A stretch of DNA of 64,000 bases from NCBI RefSeq assembly GCF_041146395.1, contig NC_090989.1, forward strand, positions 245,448,843 to 245,512,842, in the 5' to 3' direction. The DNA is from Eulemur rufifrons. Lineage: Eukaryota; Chordata; Mammalia; Primates; Lemuridae. How positions within the stretch are numbered: position 1 is the stretch's first letter; the number at the start of each line of letters is the position of its first letter. This document shows, piece by piece, positions 10,056-21,888 of the stretch. The notes below the pieces were generated by a model. The model made no database searches and was not told the DNA's origin. It was given only the letters and a program-made list of their open reading frames with translations. The translations under genes were made by a program, and so were the position numbers.

Positions 10056-11284
10056 GGGTTTCATCTCCACATTTAAATTACTTTAAAATTTTTTTTAATA
10101 ATTTTATTCTCAAAATATATTTTTACATTCTAAGGAAAATCCAAAAGTAACACCAACAGAAATCATGGCTTGATCACCTTTGAATCTATTCAGTCTAGCA
10201 TGTGTCGGGTACATAGTTGTTCAACATTTATGGAATTCCATAGTTATGGAATTAATGCATGTAATCATTTTTTCCTCATATATGCTCAGAAGTTATATGT
10301 ATAAATGTACCCAACTGCAAACTCAAATTTATGAATATGTTTTACTACTGAAGTTTATATTTTAATTTGTTCATTGTGGTTAGCAAAAGATACATTCTGA
10401 GTTTTAATTTTATTAAGGAGAAGTTAGATTCCCAAGTTAAGTGCTAAGAACCTATTTAACTTATCATGTTCTAAACTCTACAACAACCTGACAATTCCTT
10501 ATAAAATTCTTATCAACGTCAGCATTGTGTTGGTAAAGAAAATATATAGTGCTGATTTATTTAGATGATCTACACTTTCCTTCTTCTTTGGGTTTATCTG
10601 TGAGTATAATTAAAATTATTTCTTAATAGGTATTCATCTCTCTTGAATCAAAACTATTTTTGGAATTACTGCACACACACACAACACACACACACAAACA
10701 TATACACACTCTTTCTCCATTGTGCTTGCTTTGGTTTGTTTTAGCTATAATTTTGCAATCTTATTTGCTAATGATATGAATAAATCCTGAACCTATATTT
10801 GGTATTTATTTCTCCTTCACTATCATGAAATTAATTAAGATGACTTGGTCACTTTTTTCCAAGATTCTTATCACTTTCATATTACTAATTAATTCTCCCT
10901 TGTGGTCAGAATTTGTTCCAGACTCTGTATTCATCAAATTGTTTCCTCTATTTTCTAGGTGATAAAATTGTCAGAGGCAAATAAAATGTATTTTTCAAAT
11001 TTGCCTTTAGAATTTGAGACTTCTAAACACTTGTAGTACCCACATAGGTGAGGTCCTCCTGTTCAAAAATCTTCCATTGCCTCTCCCCCTTCTGGAATCT
11101 GGTTTAGGAAAGTCTCAGTCATAAACCAGTCTGCCTGAGGCTGTAAAAGCTGTGCATCAGTTCTACACAAGAATCTCTTGATTCTAAGGGACAAAATTTA
11201 CCAAATGACATCAAGCAGGGGACTCAGAAAGGATGCAGTGGGCAATCAGGGAACACTCAGGCCGTGTAGCTGGATGGGAACCTA
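10056..11284. other. Unassigned DNA
   Basis: No recognised gene or interspersed repeat; contains the CA-rich stretch annotated separately. Confidence 0.5.
10672..10709. repeat. (CA)n-rich microsatellite
   Basis: Imperfect CA repeat interrupted by AACA and AAACATATA. Interruptions suggest it is old and probably not very variable. Confidence 0.8.
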
Positions 11285-11400
11285 GAAAGAAGCTTACAAG
11301 CCAAGCATCGTGGTTCAAATTCTATCTCCACCACTTATAAAATGTGCAAATATGAGCAGTGACTCTCCTTAACAGAATATAAACATACTTGCATTCTATA
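11285..11400 (+). repeat. MIR fragment
   Basis: 'gcatcgtggttcaaattctatctccaccacttataaaatgtgcaaa' resembles the MIR box 'tggttcaaatcctggctctgccacttactagctgtg'. Short and decayed. Confidence 0.45.
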
Positions 11401-11639
11401 GAAACATACTTGTTTTATTTTATAACATCAAATAATAACAACTTTGCAAATTATGAATCTTAGTAGTACATAAAAATCATATCTGTAAAATATCACCATT
11501 TTGAAGCTATAAAAAGTCAAAGAGAGGATTTTAGTTTAACAATCCTATTCCAGACTATTAGAGAATCCTGGCTTCTCACCAGAAACCTCTGGACCCTACT
11601 TAAAGAAACACTTTCCTTTAAAAAGGAAGAAATCTGGGT

Positions 11640-11740
11640 GGCTATAAGCATAGGCTCTGGAGTCAGATAAACTTGTATTTAGATCCATCCTCTAGCAAAA
11701 ATTGTCGTATGAATTTAAGAAAGGTATTTAATCTCTCTTT

Positions 11741-11779
<39 letters not shown>

Positions 11780-11915
11780 GAACCAGAAATATGTTTACAT
11801 ATTTCCTTATTCATAAAGTGGGGATAATAGAATCCACTTCCTAGATTTATTATGAGCAATACATAAAATGAAATCTGAGTTTAGTACAATAGCTGTCCTA
11901 GAGTATTAGCTCTTA
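11640..11915 (+). repeat. MIR interrupted by (TA)n
   Basis: It reads in MIR order: GCATAGGCTCTGGAGTCAGA, 'cttgtatttagatccatcctctagc', 'gaatttaagaaaggtatttaatctctctt', then a (TA)n stretch, then 'ccttattcataaagtggggataatagaatccacttcctag' and 'ctgagtttagtacaatagctgtcctagagtattagctctta'. The microsatellite sits between the core and the 3' half. Confidence 0.65.
11743..11773. repeat. (TA)n microsatellite
   Basis: About fifteen uninterrupted TA units inside a MIR. Pure and long enough to be length-polymorphic. Confidence 0.85.
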
Positions 11916-13594
11916 CTTGCATTGTATGCAAACGTATAAGATTCAACAGAAATTTCCACCTCTTGGAGGTCTACAATCTACTCAACAACCATTTTTCTGC
12001 CTCTCTACCTGGATGCCTTCTCCTCATTTTGCATCAGCATTACTTCCCTTAGATTGTAAAGTATCCAAGAGCAGAGACTGAATCTGAAAATTTGCTTTAA
12101 GCATCATAATAATTTAGTAAACTTTTGAATAATGTTATTATAGAAGATGGCTATAAAATTACCTAATCTATAATTAATCCTGTGTTTCCTCAGGATCCAA
12201 CTTTCTTTGACGTCCATAAAATTCAACAGAGTTCACTTCATAACACTGTTAGAGAGAACATTATAATTGTTTTATCATCCATTATAATTTTTTTCTGGGC
12301 TAGAAATCACATCAAAAACTGACAACATCTTGTCCAATAATAAAGTGATTTTCCTTAAAGCAAATTCATCTTTCTCCAGTCTGCTTGATGCTCCCTTACT
12401 GTGCCTAGATGCGTATTTGTTAAAAGCTCTATAAATCTTTAGCATTCAAATTCCATTTTTTCTAAATTTCAGACACAGGATAAATGTTGAGAAAAGCACA
12501 CCTATAGCTAACACCCTTGGCCTAAGAGTCCTAAGACTGGTCACTTCATGCTAAGCCTGAGCGTACAAATTGGAAGGATATTGTTAAAGCTGAACAAGAA
12601 CATGAACAGACACTCCAAAGGATTGGAAGTTTTAAGAGTTTTAAGAGCATGAATTATGAAGAAGATTAGTCTTGATTCAACCTTCCTATCTTAGAAATGA
12701 GAAGATTAAGAAAGATTGCACTGGTTCAATTATAGGCCTTTTCAAATCTTATAAGGCAGAAAACAGATTGAGTCCAGTGAGTCGGATGCACTACTATAGA
12801 GAAAAAATAATTTGAAAGTCATTGACTAAAGTTGATAAGGGACCAGACCCCAGGCAATCAAGACTATTTTCTCTATAGGAAAGATTGCTAGGTTCTAACA
12901 CCAAAGTAATAAAAAGATTTTCTTGGAATAGTTTGGATCAGCAATGATATGTAAAGATTTTTAGAATTTTAGAAGACAAATTTGAAAATGGACAGATATA
13001 AAAGTAACAATTAGCACATGTAGATGCAGGTACACAGACTTTGGAGAGAGGTATCTTGGGGATACAAAGAGAGTTGAAGACAGACAGAGGTTTCTTGGGG
13101 AACAAGGGTGAATTTGACAGGGAAATGTTGAGACAGGTGAAAATATATTCTAGTTTTCCCATGACAATCCCAGGTTATACCTGTTACCACAGCATCATTA
13201 TTCATAGTAAGCCCTTTTCACTCTCAAAAAATGCCCTGATTGGATGATGGATTATATGTAATCCTACCGATAGGAGTTTTGGCAAAATATATCTTGAGAC
13301 ACAGTATGGACCATGGTATATCTACAAAGGGGGAATAAGTGGGGTCTTCATCAGATTTATCATAAGGAGAAATTTGAGGAGAAATATTTAATAAAAGCAT
13401 CTGTTCCCTGTCCTCAAGAAAGTTAGAATAAAAAAAGAAAAGGCTGACTATTATACGTGATACACTGACAATTACTATAATCAATAGTAATACAGCAATG
13501 TAAAAATGCACATGAGCTCAAGAAGTGTTCTTTTTTTGATAGGTTACACATACAGATAGGAAATTTGGAATTGACTGAAATTCCAATTTCTATT
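11916..13594. other. Unassigned DNA
   Basis: Nothing firm. A weak L2-like phrase ('ttagattgtaaagtatccaagagcagagactg') is at about 12050-12085. Open frames on both strands around 12938-13511 overlap each other and look like chance. Confidence 0.45.
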
Positions 13595-13790
13595 CCATTG
13601 CTTTCTGACTCTATGACCTAAACAATCATTTATCTTCTGTAAATCTTAGCTATGAAACAGAGATAGTTATTCCTGCTTTCCAGAACTGTTATAAGGACTA
13701 TGTAAACTAACATAGGTAAAGGTCATTATAGAACACCTGGCATACAAAAGGCAATATATAAACTATAGCTCTTGTGTATTATTAAAATGG
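13595..13790 (+). repeat. MIR
   Basis: MIR order is clear: 'ctgactctatgacctaaacaatcatttatcttctgtaaatctta', 'aaacagagatagttattcctgctttccagaactgttataagga', then ACACCTGGCATACAAAAGGC and 'aatatataaactatagct'. Confidence 0.65.
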
Positions 13791-13796
13791 CATCAA

Positions 13797-13852
13797 CATC
13801 GCCACCACCACTATTACTATTACTGTTATTATTAATATCAACATTATCCCAA
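13797..13852. repeat. Trinucleotide-rich stretch
   Basis: Degenerate CCA/CTA/TTA triplets following a MIR end. Low-complexity, no function visible. Confidence 0.55.
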
Positions 13853-14099
13853 GTTCTTCCAAGTATTTTTCTATACCTGATTTAATAAGGAAAATGAAAG
13901 AAATTTTGTAAAAAGCAAACTACATTAAAAATATTCTTTGTCTTAAGGCTTCCAGTTGGAACTGTAAACTGATACTGTACTTCTGAAAGGTAATATTCCA
14001 AAAGATATAAAACCATTTAAAATGTATATTTCTTTGAACCAGCATTTGCATTTATAGAAATTTATGCTTAAAGAAATCATTTCTGTACATAAAGAGTCA
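13853..14099. other. Unassigned AT-rich DNA
   Basis: Nothing recognisable between two MIR copies. Confidence 0.45.
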
Positions 14100-14345
14100 A
14101 TAGAACACAGTAATTTGAGGCATGTACTTTGGGGTCATACAGGAAAGGGGTTAAATCTCTCACTTAATAGTTAGGCTACCTTCATTGAGTTATAGAAAAA
14201 TCTCTAAGCCTCAGGCATTTCCTTTTTAAAATGGGGACAATAATATTATCTCCTTCATAGGACTATCAAGAGGATTAAATGAAATTATTGGAATAAAGAA
14301 TAGTATATGGACTTTAATAAGTGTTCAGAAAGTGTTACTTTTATT
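14100..14345 (+). repeat. MIR
   Basis: MIR pattern with 'gcatgtactttggggtcatacagg', 'aaatctctaagcctcaggcatttcctttttaaaatggggacaataatattatctccttcatagga', and 'gaggattaaatgaaatta'. Nearly full length and readable. Confidence 0.7.
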
Positions 14346-14630
14346 AGATATAACAAAATTCATTTCAGATTTATAATCATGAATAATTTAAAAATAAGTT
14401 TAACTATCTTACAATAAAGGAAATGATTAAACTTATATAATGCATATAATTACAGAGATTTAAACAATGTTAATAAAACATTTTATGTAACAATATAGTA
14501 TTTCAAAACAATATGAGGCATGTGATCACTCTTGTTTTTAAACAAAACTTTTAAGTAAAACAGTTTGAGTATAAACATTTAAGAATGGCTATTTCTCTTT
14601 GGTGGGCTTATACATGATCATTCTTGCTTT

Positions 14631-14704
14631 CTCTACATTTCAAAATGTAGAGAAATACATTTCAAAATGTATTTTGAGAAATCATATTTTAAGAAATATG
14701 ATTT
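14631..14704. repeat. Three adjacent short hairpins
   Basis: Three perfect inverted repeats follow each other almost without gaps. The first is CTCTACATTT-CA-AAATGTAGAG (14631-14652). The second is AAATACATTT-CA-AAATGTATTT (14653-14674). The third is AAATCATATTT-TAAG-AAATATGATTT (14679-14704). The first two share the core ACATTTCAAAATGTA, so one may derive from the other by duplication. Stems are 10, 10 and 11 bp. No known element family is recognised here. Confidence 0.85.
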
Positions 14705-16254
14705 ACTTTTATAATGAGAAAAATTTTAAGCTTATAAAATGAAGGACTTTTTTAAGAAGTCTTTGCTTGTCTGCAATCTTGTGATTGCTTTTTAATTTTT
14801 TCATAGAGCATTTTTTAGTATGGATAGTAGAAAAGTTACTATAAATCCAGTTCAAACCTTTAAAACAAGTCAGAATTTCTCAATTAGTCCAACCAAATTC
14901 GTTATATTTATGAAGCCTCTCTCTCTGGATTCTATTTGGCACCCTATCAGTGATTCTACAGTTAACAAAACAGGTGCAGTATTAATGAGAGCAAGGTAGA
15001 AAACCTCCTGAGCAGAAATAAAAGTGTTTTGACATCATAAAGTGGATTGGCTGTGTAAAATTGCATTGCTATGTAGATTACAATTCTATTTAAAACATGG
15101 GAATACTGTCTTGTCTACTAACTGCAAAAATACGATAGAATTTGAGAGAATAAAGCAATAAGCTTTTGTTATTTCTGAGATAGAGAACAAGAGCAAAAAA
15201 TAAAGAAGAAAACTCATCCAAAATCTTAGCCAGAATTACTACATAAAACAGCTTATTTTTTACCCGTAGAAAATGCACACTAGATTTATAAGGGTAGTTT
15301 AAACACAAATATAGAACTCTGCAAACAAAGAGAATATGCACTTAATGGAGATAAAGCATATAAAACAGGTTCTTATAATCTGCCATCAGCAGTCACACAT
15401 TGGAGTCTGAATTTACTCTCACCCACTCCCATATATCATAAGTCAGAGAAGAAAACAATTGCTGAAAGTAACCTCCACAGAAATGGGTCATAGATAAATA
15501 TGGAAATAACTAACTTAGGAGATGTTTTTCACAACAGCTCCAAATTCTAGGTCATGCGTTTGTTGCTGTTATCTATCTTTCAAACTTTCTAAGGAAACCA
15601 TTTAAGAATTTTAAAAATAATAATAATAAGGGAAAAACAAACCCAGCTGAAAAACTGAGCATGCCACAGGCAATGAGAAATGTAAATTTATAAATGCACA
15701 TTAATTTATTTATTCTTAATCTCGTACTCCCTCAACTTATTTAATCTCTTTTCATTCTATGTGTCAGTAGTGGATGATATAACAGCAGAATTTGTATGAA
15801 AATCTAATTCTGTACTCCAAACGAAGGGCAAAAATTTCACTCTTCTATCTCATCCAGAACTTTTACAATTTCATGTAATATGGCCCAGACACGCCCTTTC
15901 CATGACAAAGTAAGTTGGTTAAGGGTCACATTAGAGTCGGAGATTTGCCTTGAAGCATAGGCAACCTAAAAGAGCACTACATCAAACAGATGTTGTGCTC
16001 ATGAGTTCCACTTGAGATTGATAGAGTGAGGAGAGAGCTCTAAGCTCTGAACTCAGATGACATCCTCTGATATAGAGTTCTACAGGTCACACTACCAACT
16101 CCTATCACTTTCTGTTTTAGTAAAAATAACTAGGTCTGATCAATGGTTTGGCAGGTCTAGCTGTAGTAATTTCTATTTCTAAAATTGCACTTGCCTCTTT
16201 TGCTACCATGACAATCAATAGGACCAAAGAATTATGATTAGGGTGGGGAGGAAA
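14705..16254. other. Unassigned DNA
   Basis: About 1.5 kb of AT-rich sequence. Only a short (AAT)n stretch near 15613-15630 stands out. A reverse open frame at 15090-15341 has no recognisable domain. Confidence 0.5.
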
Positions 16255-16390
16255 CTTTTAAATCAGTTAGTCCAAAATTCCTTAGCCCAGCTTTCCCTTT
16301 TTGAAGATGATGAAACTAAGAGGATAAATAACTTGTCCACATGTACGGAGTCAGAAAGTTAGAGGAGGATGAAATATAAGATTTCTTATA
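16255..16390 (-). repeat. MIR-like fragment
   Basis: 'agtccaaaattccttagcccagctttccctttttgaagatgatgaaactaagaggataaataacttgtcca' follows the reverse MIR core. Weak. Confidence 0.45.
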
Positions 16391-16830
16391 CTGTTTTGAC
16401 ATTTAATGCTATGTCTCTTTTCCTAGAAACTACATCCAAAGTTCTTTGAGTTTAGGCTAAAAAATACTTATTCATCCTACCTATGCAAGTAGGAGAGTAT
16501 TATTTAAAAACTAGATACTCAATAAACAATTCTGTTAAAATTTCAATAAAAGAATGAATTCCTTTCTCTGATATAGCAAAATAGTGCCTTGCCTATTCAG
16601 TGTATAACATAATCCAAATGAACAGAATCAATACAAATGAAGCAATAAATTCTAAGGTTTAACACAAGGCTTCACAGAAGAAAAGAATCACTAAAACTAC
16701 CAAATGTCATTTTTATCTTCAAGTCAGGAAAATAGTAGAGGAAATGCTTTCTACACATTAGCAATTTTCAGTGGCCCTTCTTCTCCATAAAATATAGAAG
16801 CAGTTCTCTAAAATAACAAAAGTCCTCTAA
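16391..16830. other. Unassigned DNA
   Basis: No recognisable element before the CA repeat. Confidence 0.45.

Positions 16831-16867
<37 letters not shown>
16831..16867. repeat. (CA)n microsatellite
   Basis: CACACACCAC followed by an uninterrupted CA run of about 13 units. Likely polymorphic. Confidence 0.88.
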
Positions 16868-16868
<1 letters not shown>

Positions 16869-17599
16869 TAAGTTTTACTGTCACAAAAGATACACAGATT
16901 CAGATATAGTCTGAGGAAACCAAGCAATTCTTGCCAATAAGGAAAAGTACCTAGTTTTACTACCACATGACTCAAACAAAGACAGTATTCTAGTCAATGA
17001 CCCCCTCTACTCACATGGTATTCCACATAATGGAGCTTTCTGGGAGTAATGGGGAACATCCATTTGTGGTCAGCACATGATGAATCATTAATTCCATAGT
17101 ATGTTTACTTTTTATTAGAGTCCATTGACTTCTAGCTGGGTTGTCAATATTTGTCAATTAAAGACCAAAAATAAAATATTTCTGTAAACTGTGCTCAGTG
17201 GATTTAGCATGGATGAATGCTCCAGGAAAAAATGTTTATTGGAGTTGACCAGTTGGAATCATGACTACCCCAGAAAGCTAAAGTAGATATAATCCAAAAT
17301 ATAAATGAAAAATCATCACTCATATCCACGTGGAGAAATGCAAATGATTCTGTAATGATCATTTCCTCTAATGGGGTTCCATACTCAGGATTTAGTCAAT
17401 AAACTTCAAGCCCCCACTGATTTTAAATTTTCCCAATAAAAAAGCACATAAAAATAGATGAATGGTATATGAAAGTTAATTACTGCCATCAAAATTAATT
17501 TCTTAATATCTCATGAGAATATTTTAAAATCTGCTTCAAGTAGTCTCAAAAGCCAAAATATTTTCCAAATATTTCCGTGTAGCAACATAACTCACTGTC
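16868..17599. other. Unassigned DNA
   Basis: No feature recognised. Confidence 0.5.
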
Positions 17600-17990
17600 T
17601 TTGTATTTTGTCCTTAGTGAAGTCATTATGTCTTACTTCTACAACTCTGTTCTTCCTATCATCAACTCAGTCATCCAAGCCAGAAGTCATCCTAGATACT
17701 GCTCTCTCTTTCACACCATTCCTCACTATGTCCAATCACTAATGTTTTACCAATTCTGTATCAACTCTATACATTGTTTCCCAGTCAGACCTCTGGTCTA
17801 CAGTGCTGCCACTGCTGCTTTCCTGACTGATTTACTCCTTTAGTAAAATCCTCCAGAATCTTAAAATCCTTTACTTTCACAGTAGATTCTAAAGTCCTTA
17901 GAATAACTTGTAAATTCCCCTATTATTTTACTCCTGCCTAAATCACCAGTCTTATCCTTTGTCATACTCCTACATATTCTGTAAGACGAA
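17600..17990 (+). repeat. Ancient repeat, L2-like
   Basis: The stretch 'cagtcatccaagccagaagtcatcctagatactgctctctctttcacaccattcctcactatgtccaatcactaatg' and 'ctgccactgctgctttcctgactgatttactcc' resembles a dispersed ancient mammalian repeat, probably L2. The family assignment is uncertain. An 80-codon open frame within it is fortuitous. Confidence 0.45.
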
Positions 17991-18339
17991 GAACCCTCTG
18001 TATGAGGCTTTCTGTTTGCTCTCTCCCACCCTCCAGAATCAGAGGCGACTAGTCTTCCCTGTAAGTATCCATGAAAATCTATAGTACCATAGACACAACT
18101 ACTCACAACTCTATCCCGATCAGCAAAGTGTATTTCACATGACTGATTACATGTGTTCTCTAAAACAGGAGTGGCAAATGGAACTTTATTTCTATTGTGC
18201 ACTCATTTTAATCAATGTTTAGAGATTGCCTAGAATCACCGCTGAGAAAGAGTTGGAAAAATTAACTCAGCTGCATCCAAGCTGCATATACCATTGGAGG
18301 GGAAAGAATGGTATTTGAACCAGCTGTTTGTTATCCATG

Positions 18340-18425
18340 AACTAGACTGTGAGTTCCTGATAAGGAAATGTGCTTTTTTTTTATTGTACATGCGTAGCAT
18401 AGTGCTCGACATAAAAGTTTATTGA
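18340..18425 (+). repeat. L2 3'-end fragment
   Basis: 'gactgtgagttcctgataaggaaatgtg' and 'gcgtagcatagtgctcgacataaa' follow the L2 terminal pattern, interrupted by a T run. Confidence 0.5.
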
Positions 18426-18639
18426 AAACAACAATATTAATAACCACTCATCATAATCTGTAACTCCACACACAGGAATCCATACTCACTTTTGTCTGGC
18501 ATGGTAAATACACAGTACTTGAGTATAACTTGTATGCCTTGGTTTTCAAGAGGAGATAGTAACATGTCATTACGGGCAGAGCAGCAGGGGACCTGGTCAG
18601 AGTAACACCTAAGGCATACTGAACACAACATTTATTCCC
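18426..18639. other. Unassigned DNA
   Basis: No recognisable repeat. Two overlapping reverse open frames (18437-18744) show no conserved feature. Confidence 0.45.
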
Positions 18640-18800
18640 AGTGGCTGTGTAAAATTTTCCTTGGACAATTATTTGACCCTTCTCAAGCTCAATTTCCTCA
18701 TCAGGAATATAGGGATAATGAAATCTGCCTTGCAAAGTTGCCATAGGGATTAGAAATAAAAAGCATCATTACATAGTGGGCCCTCTGTAAATGATAACTA
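18640..18800 (+). repeat. MIR
   Basis: 'cttctcaagctcaatttcctcatcaggaatatagggataatgaaatctgccttgcaaagttgccatagggatta' and 'gggccctctgtaaatgataactatta' match the MIR 3' half. Confidence 0.6.
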
Positions 18801-19444
18801 TTAGTATGTGCTACTTTGGTTCACAGCAAATTTCCATGGGGAGAAATACACTTTCTAGAATCCAAGAAGATAATTTGAGTCCCTTTTAGAAGTCATTTTT
18901 CTGCTCAGTTATGCAGGTTGTTTTGTTAGTAACACAGAATCAGTGCATATTAATTATATTTATTATGTCTTTATTTTGCCATTGCCCTAGCCCTGGGCTC
19001 ACATTGCACAGCAGCCTCAAGGATGTTTATTATTATTACTTTTAAGAATCAATGAATAATTAATAACAATAAAACAATTTGCTTTTATGTAAAATTTTCC
19101 ATCTATGGACTTTGAAGGGTTAACACTTTTAGCTCTTCTCTTCTTATATTTCTCATTTTGGCTTATATTTACCAACCTCAAAAGAACGCTAAAAATAGGC
19201 AAGACTTTTCTAGAATTATTCAAAAGATTCTTTAAATCCTGTGCCATCAAGAATGTCCTTTTCATGACATTTCCACAGGTTGGGGCTGAACAACATGTGG
19301 ATATTTATAAATGTACATCAAGAAGTTTCAGAGATAAAACACTGTCCTGTACAGGCTGGAGGCAAGAATTGATAGTGAGCAGATTCACACAGATTCACCT
19401 GTCACTTGCACCTATGAGGTTCCAAGTTTAAATTCTTACTTAAT
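18801..19444. other. Unassigned DNA
   Basis: No element recognised. A 108-codon forward frame (19105-19431) overlaps a reverse frame and has no visible domain. Confidence 0.45.
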
Positions 19445-19715
19445 TCTACCCTATTGGGTGGGTATTATTATTCTCCACTAAGAAAGTAGAAGGTTAAAAT
19501 TATTAAGGTCACATAGCATCTTATGGAAAAGGAGATGGTACCAGGATTTAAATGCTAATACTAAAATTGACAATAAAAACAACAACCAATTGATGTCTAG
19601 CATGTGCTATGTACCTTACAAATTCATAGGCTCTTGGGTGGCACAGCTGAGATTGAAACTTAGATTTCTCTGATTTCAAAGCTGGTGCTTCCCACAACAC
19701 TTACTGTCCTCTAAA
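19445..19715 (-). repeat. One or two MIR fragments
   Basis: Reverse MIR signature: 'gtattattattctccactaagaaagtagaaggttaaaattattaaggtcacatagc ... ggatttaaatg', then a second block 'gcacagctgagattgaaacttagatttctctgatttcaaagctggtgctt'. A second, overlapping MIR is possible. Confidence 0.5.
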
Positions 19716-20801
19716 AGTACATGAGTTTGAACATCTCAAGCCCCTTTACCATTCAAAGCCTATCCTCCTCATGCAAGAACCTCCCAGCTGTCCCCAAATA
19801 GTGCCTCAGCCACTCCAGGCTTGCCGGTGCAGTGTCATCTGGATTCTTCCTTTCCATAATGATACTGAATGTCCCATATGCCCCATCAGAGAAAATGCAA
19901 ATAAACCTTTTGAGAGGGTGCTTTAATTTATGCAAATAAGTACAATGTCAGACAATCTGACATAGACAGAAGCCAGAGACACAAAATTTGTATCACAATG
20001 AACAATTAACTCAAAAAAGTCACTGTGTAATCACATCAGAGCAAGGAGATGAATCATGGCTTTACAAGTGTTGCCCTGTCCAGTTAATGAGTGTCTGAAA
20101 TATTGTTATCATTTTTATTACTTTTATCATTAGGAACTTAAGAAGCACTTTATTTGTAAGTAGTTTCTTATCCCATCCCCACCTCACCGCTAAAACAGTT
20201 CTGCTTCTGTTTATCTCCATCTTAAATATTAGGAGAATATAGGTCCAGTGCTGATTTGAACTGGTACATCAAAGAGCTCTTCCCTCTTAAAAAAACAGTG
20301 GTTCATCTAAGTGGCATAGAGATGATAAACAGGGGCAAATGACATTAAAATATTGCTACATGGATGGGCACATCACAGGAAGAGCTTTCCTGCCCTGTTA
20401 AAGATGACCTCAAGAGCAAGAACAATATACCAGAGACTATGACTGAGAAATTATATACTTACGAGATAATCAGTGGTAAGTTAAATAACTGTGCTTCTAA
20501 TAGAAGCAGCTGCTTTGTGATTCAGCAATCTGAGAATCAATGAGCCTTGTGTGGAAATGTTCCATAAACAAGACCAAAAGTCTGAGTTATAAATGTAAAC
20601 AATGGAATGCAATTTCCCTAAAACATTGACCACCTTTGCCAGCTTCCAATTCCTTCCACAGTTCCCCTGAAAGAGCTGTGATGATTTAACTGGACATCTA
20701 TTTTTTTACCAAAACATGAGAGAGTTGTATGTGTTCTATTTCACTTTGAAATACCCAGTTCAAAAGTAGAATTTCAGGGGGAAGATTTTATATTCTTTTT
20801 C
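19716..20801. other. Unassigned DNA
   Basis: About 1.1 kb without a firm element; faint reverse-MIR phrases around 20090-20290 are too weak to call. Confidence 0.45.
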
Positions 20802-21092
20802 TTAACACATTGACTGCCACTCTAGAATAAAAATTTTTTTCCCTGGGGCCATGGTGTTTTATTAAAACAAAATGATCCTTTCTAATTGGTTATTTTTAAT
20901 TGTTTTCTGTGTGGGGGTAGTTATATGTAATCCAATCTATGTTTTTATAATTAAATTGTTAATATTACTGATAACAATAAGAACATGAACAAGTAAAATT
21001 TTCACAAACCAACTGCAGGGTTTGCTTCATGAGGCCCTGGCCTCAAAACCAACCTGAGTTGAATACAACTCATGTGACAGTCCATGTGTTAT
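20802..21092. mobile_element. Probable non-autonomous piggyBac element (MITE)
   Basis: The element begins TTAACACATTGACTGCCAC (20802-20820) and ends GTGACAGTCCATGTGTTAT (21074-21092). The reverse complement of the end matches the start at 16 of 19 positions. The left end carries the TTAA target, and the right end reads TTAT, one substitution from TTAA. A TTAA target with terminal inverted repeats starting just inside it is the hallmark of piggyBac transposons. At about 290 bp it has no transposase frame. Recently active piggyBac elements are known from mouse lemur; whether this is one of those families or an older primate piggyBac MITE cannot be told without a search. Confidence 0.7.
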
Positions 21093-21769
21093 ATATGTAA
21101 ATGGTGTTTGGGGCTCTGACAATAATAACAGCAGCAAAAAGTTTTTCTATTTCATAGGCTCTCATGGTGTTTGGGAAGGATAAAGTTTTGTTATTTGATA
21201 CAAGGACTTCAGACTTGCTGGTGTTAATAATATTTCCCCTAAACTCATTATCTCCAAAAAGTTCACATACTAGGATGTTCTTTTAGGGTAAAAAACATAT
21301 AGCCCATTTAATGCAAGCAAAAGGTCATGTGACAGACACAGAGACGAGACCACTAGAATACATTGTCAGTTGGCCATTTCTAAAGCCACATATCTTGTCT
21401 TCCATTACAGAAAAAAGGTTTAATTCAGAGTGTGTGTATGTGTGTGCATGCGTGTTTGTGTGTGTTCTTGCACACTATTGGGAGGATATGAGAGAATCAA
21501 ATCATGAAATAAATAGTATCCTTTTGTTTATTTCTAAATTTCATGTAACATTCACTGCCCCTAAAGTCCAAGTCAAACAGAAAGCTAGCGTGCCATCTCT
21601 AATGGCCGTAATAAAAAATTAGATTAGTGGGCCCACAGGATACAACCAGAACAGCTACCTTAATAACATATGCCATGATTTCTTGGCATACTGATTACTA
21701 AGACATTTCACAAAAGTTTATCCATATCACTAACAGTATATATTAGATGAGCTATATGACACAATATTT
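21093..21769. other. Unassigned DNA with TG-rich stretch
   Basis: No element recognised except a degenerate TG-rich run at about 21430-21469 (GTGTGTGTATGTGTGTGCAT). An open frame across it is composition-driven. Confidence 0.5.
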
Positions 21770-21888
21770 TTCCAACATTTTATTGTGAAAATTTTCAAAC
21801 ATCCAAATGAATTGAAAGAATTGTATAGTATACCCATATATCCACCACCTGAATTCTACAATTAAAACAGGGCTTCCCAAAAGCCTTA
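21770..21888 (-). mobile_element. Old L1M-like fragment
   Basis: 'cattttattgtgaaaattttcaaacatccaaa ... gtatacccatatatccaccacctgaattctacaatta' resembles the reverse strand of an old LINE 3' region. Family uncertain. Confidence 0.4.

Noticed and set aside
13797..13852. Triplet repeat as a coding repeat
   Set aside because: Degenerate, next to a MIR end, with no open frame of interest.
17861..18202. 113-codon reverse open frame
   Set aside because: Partly overlaps an L2-like repeat and shows no domain.
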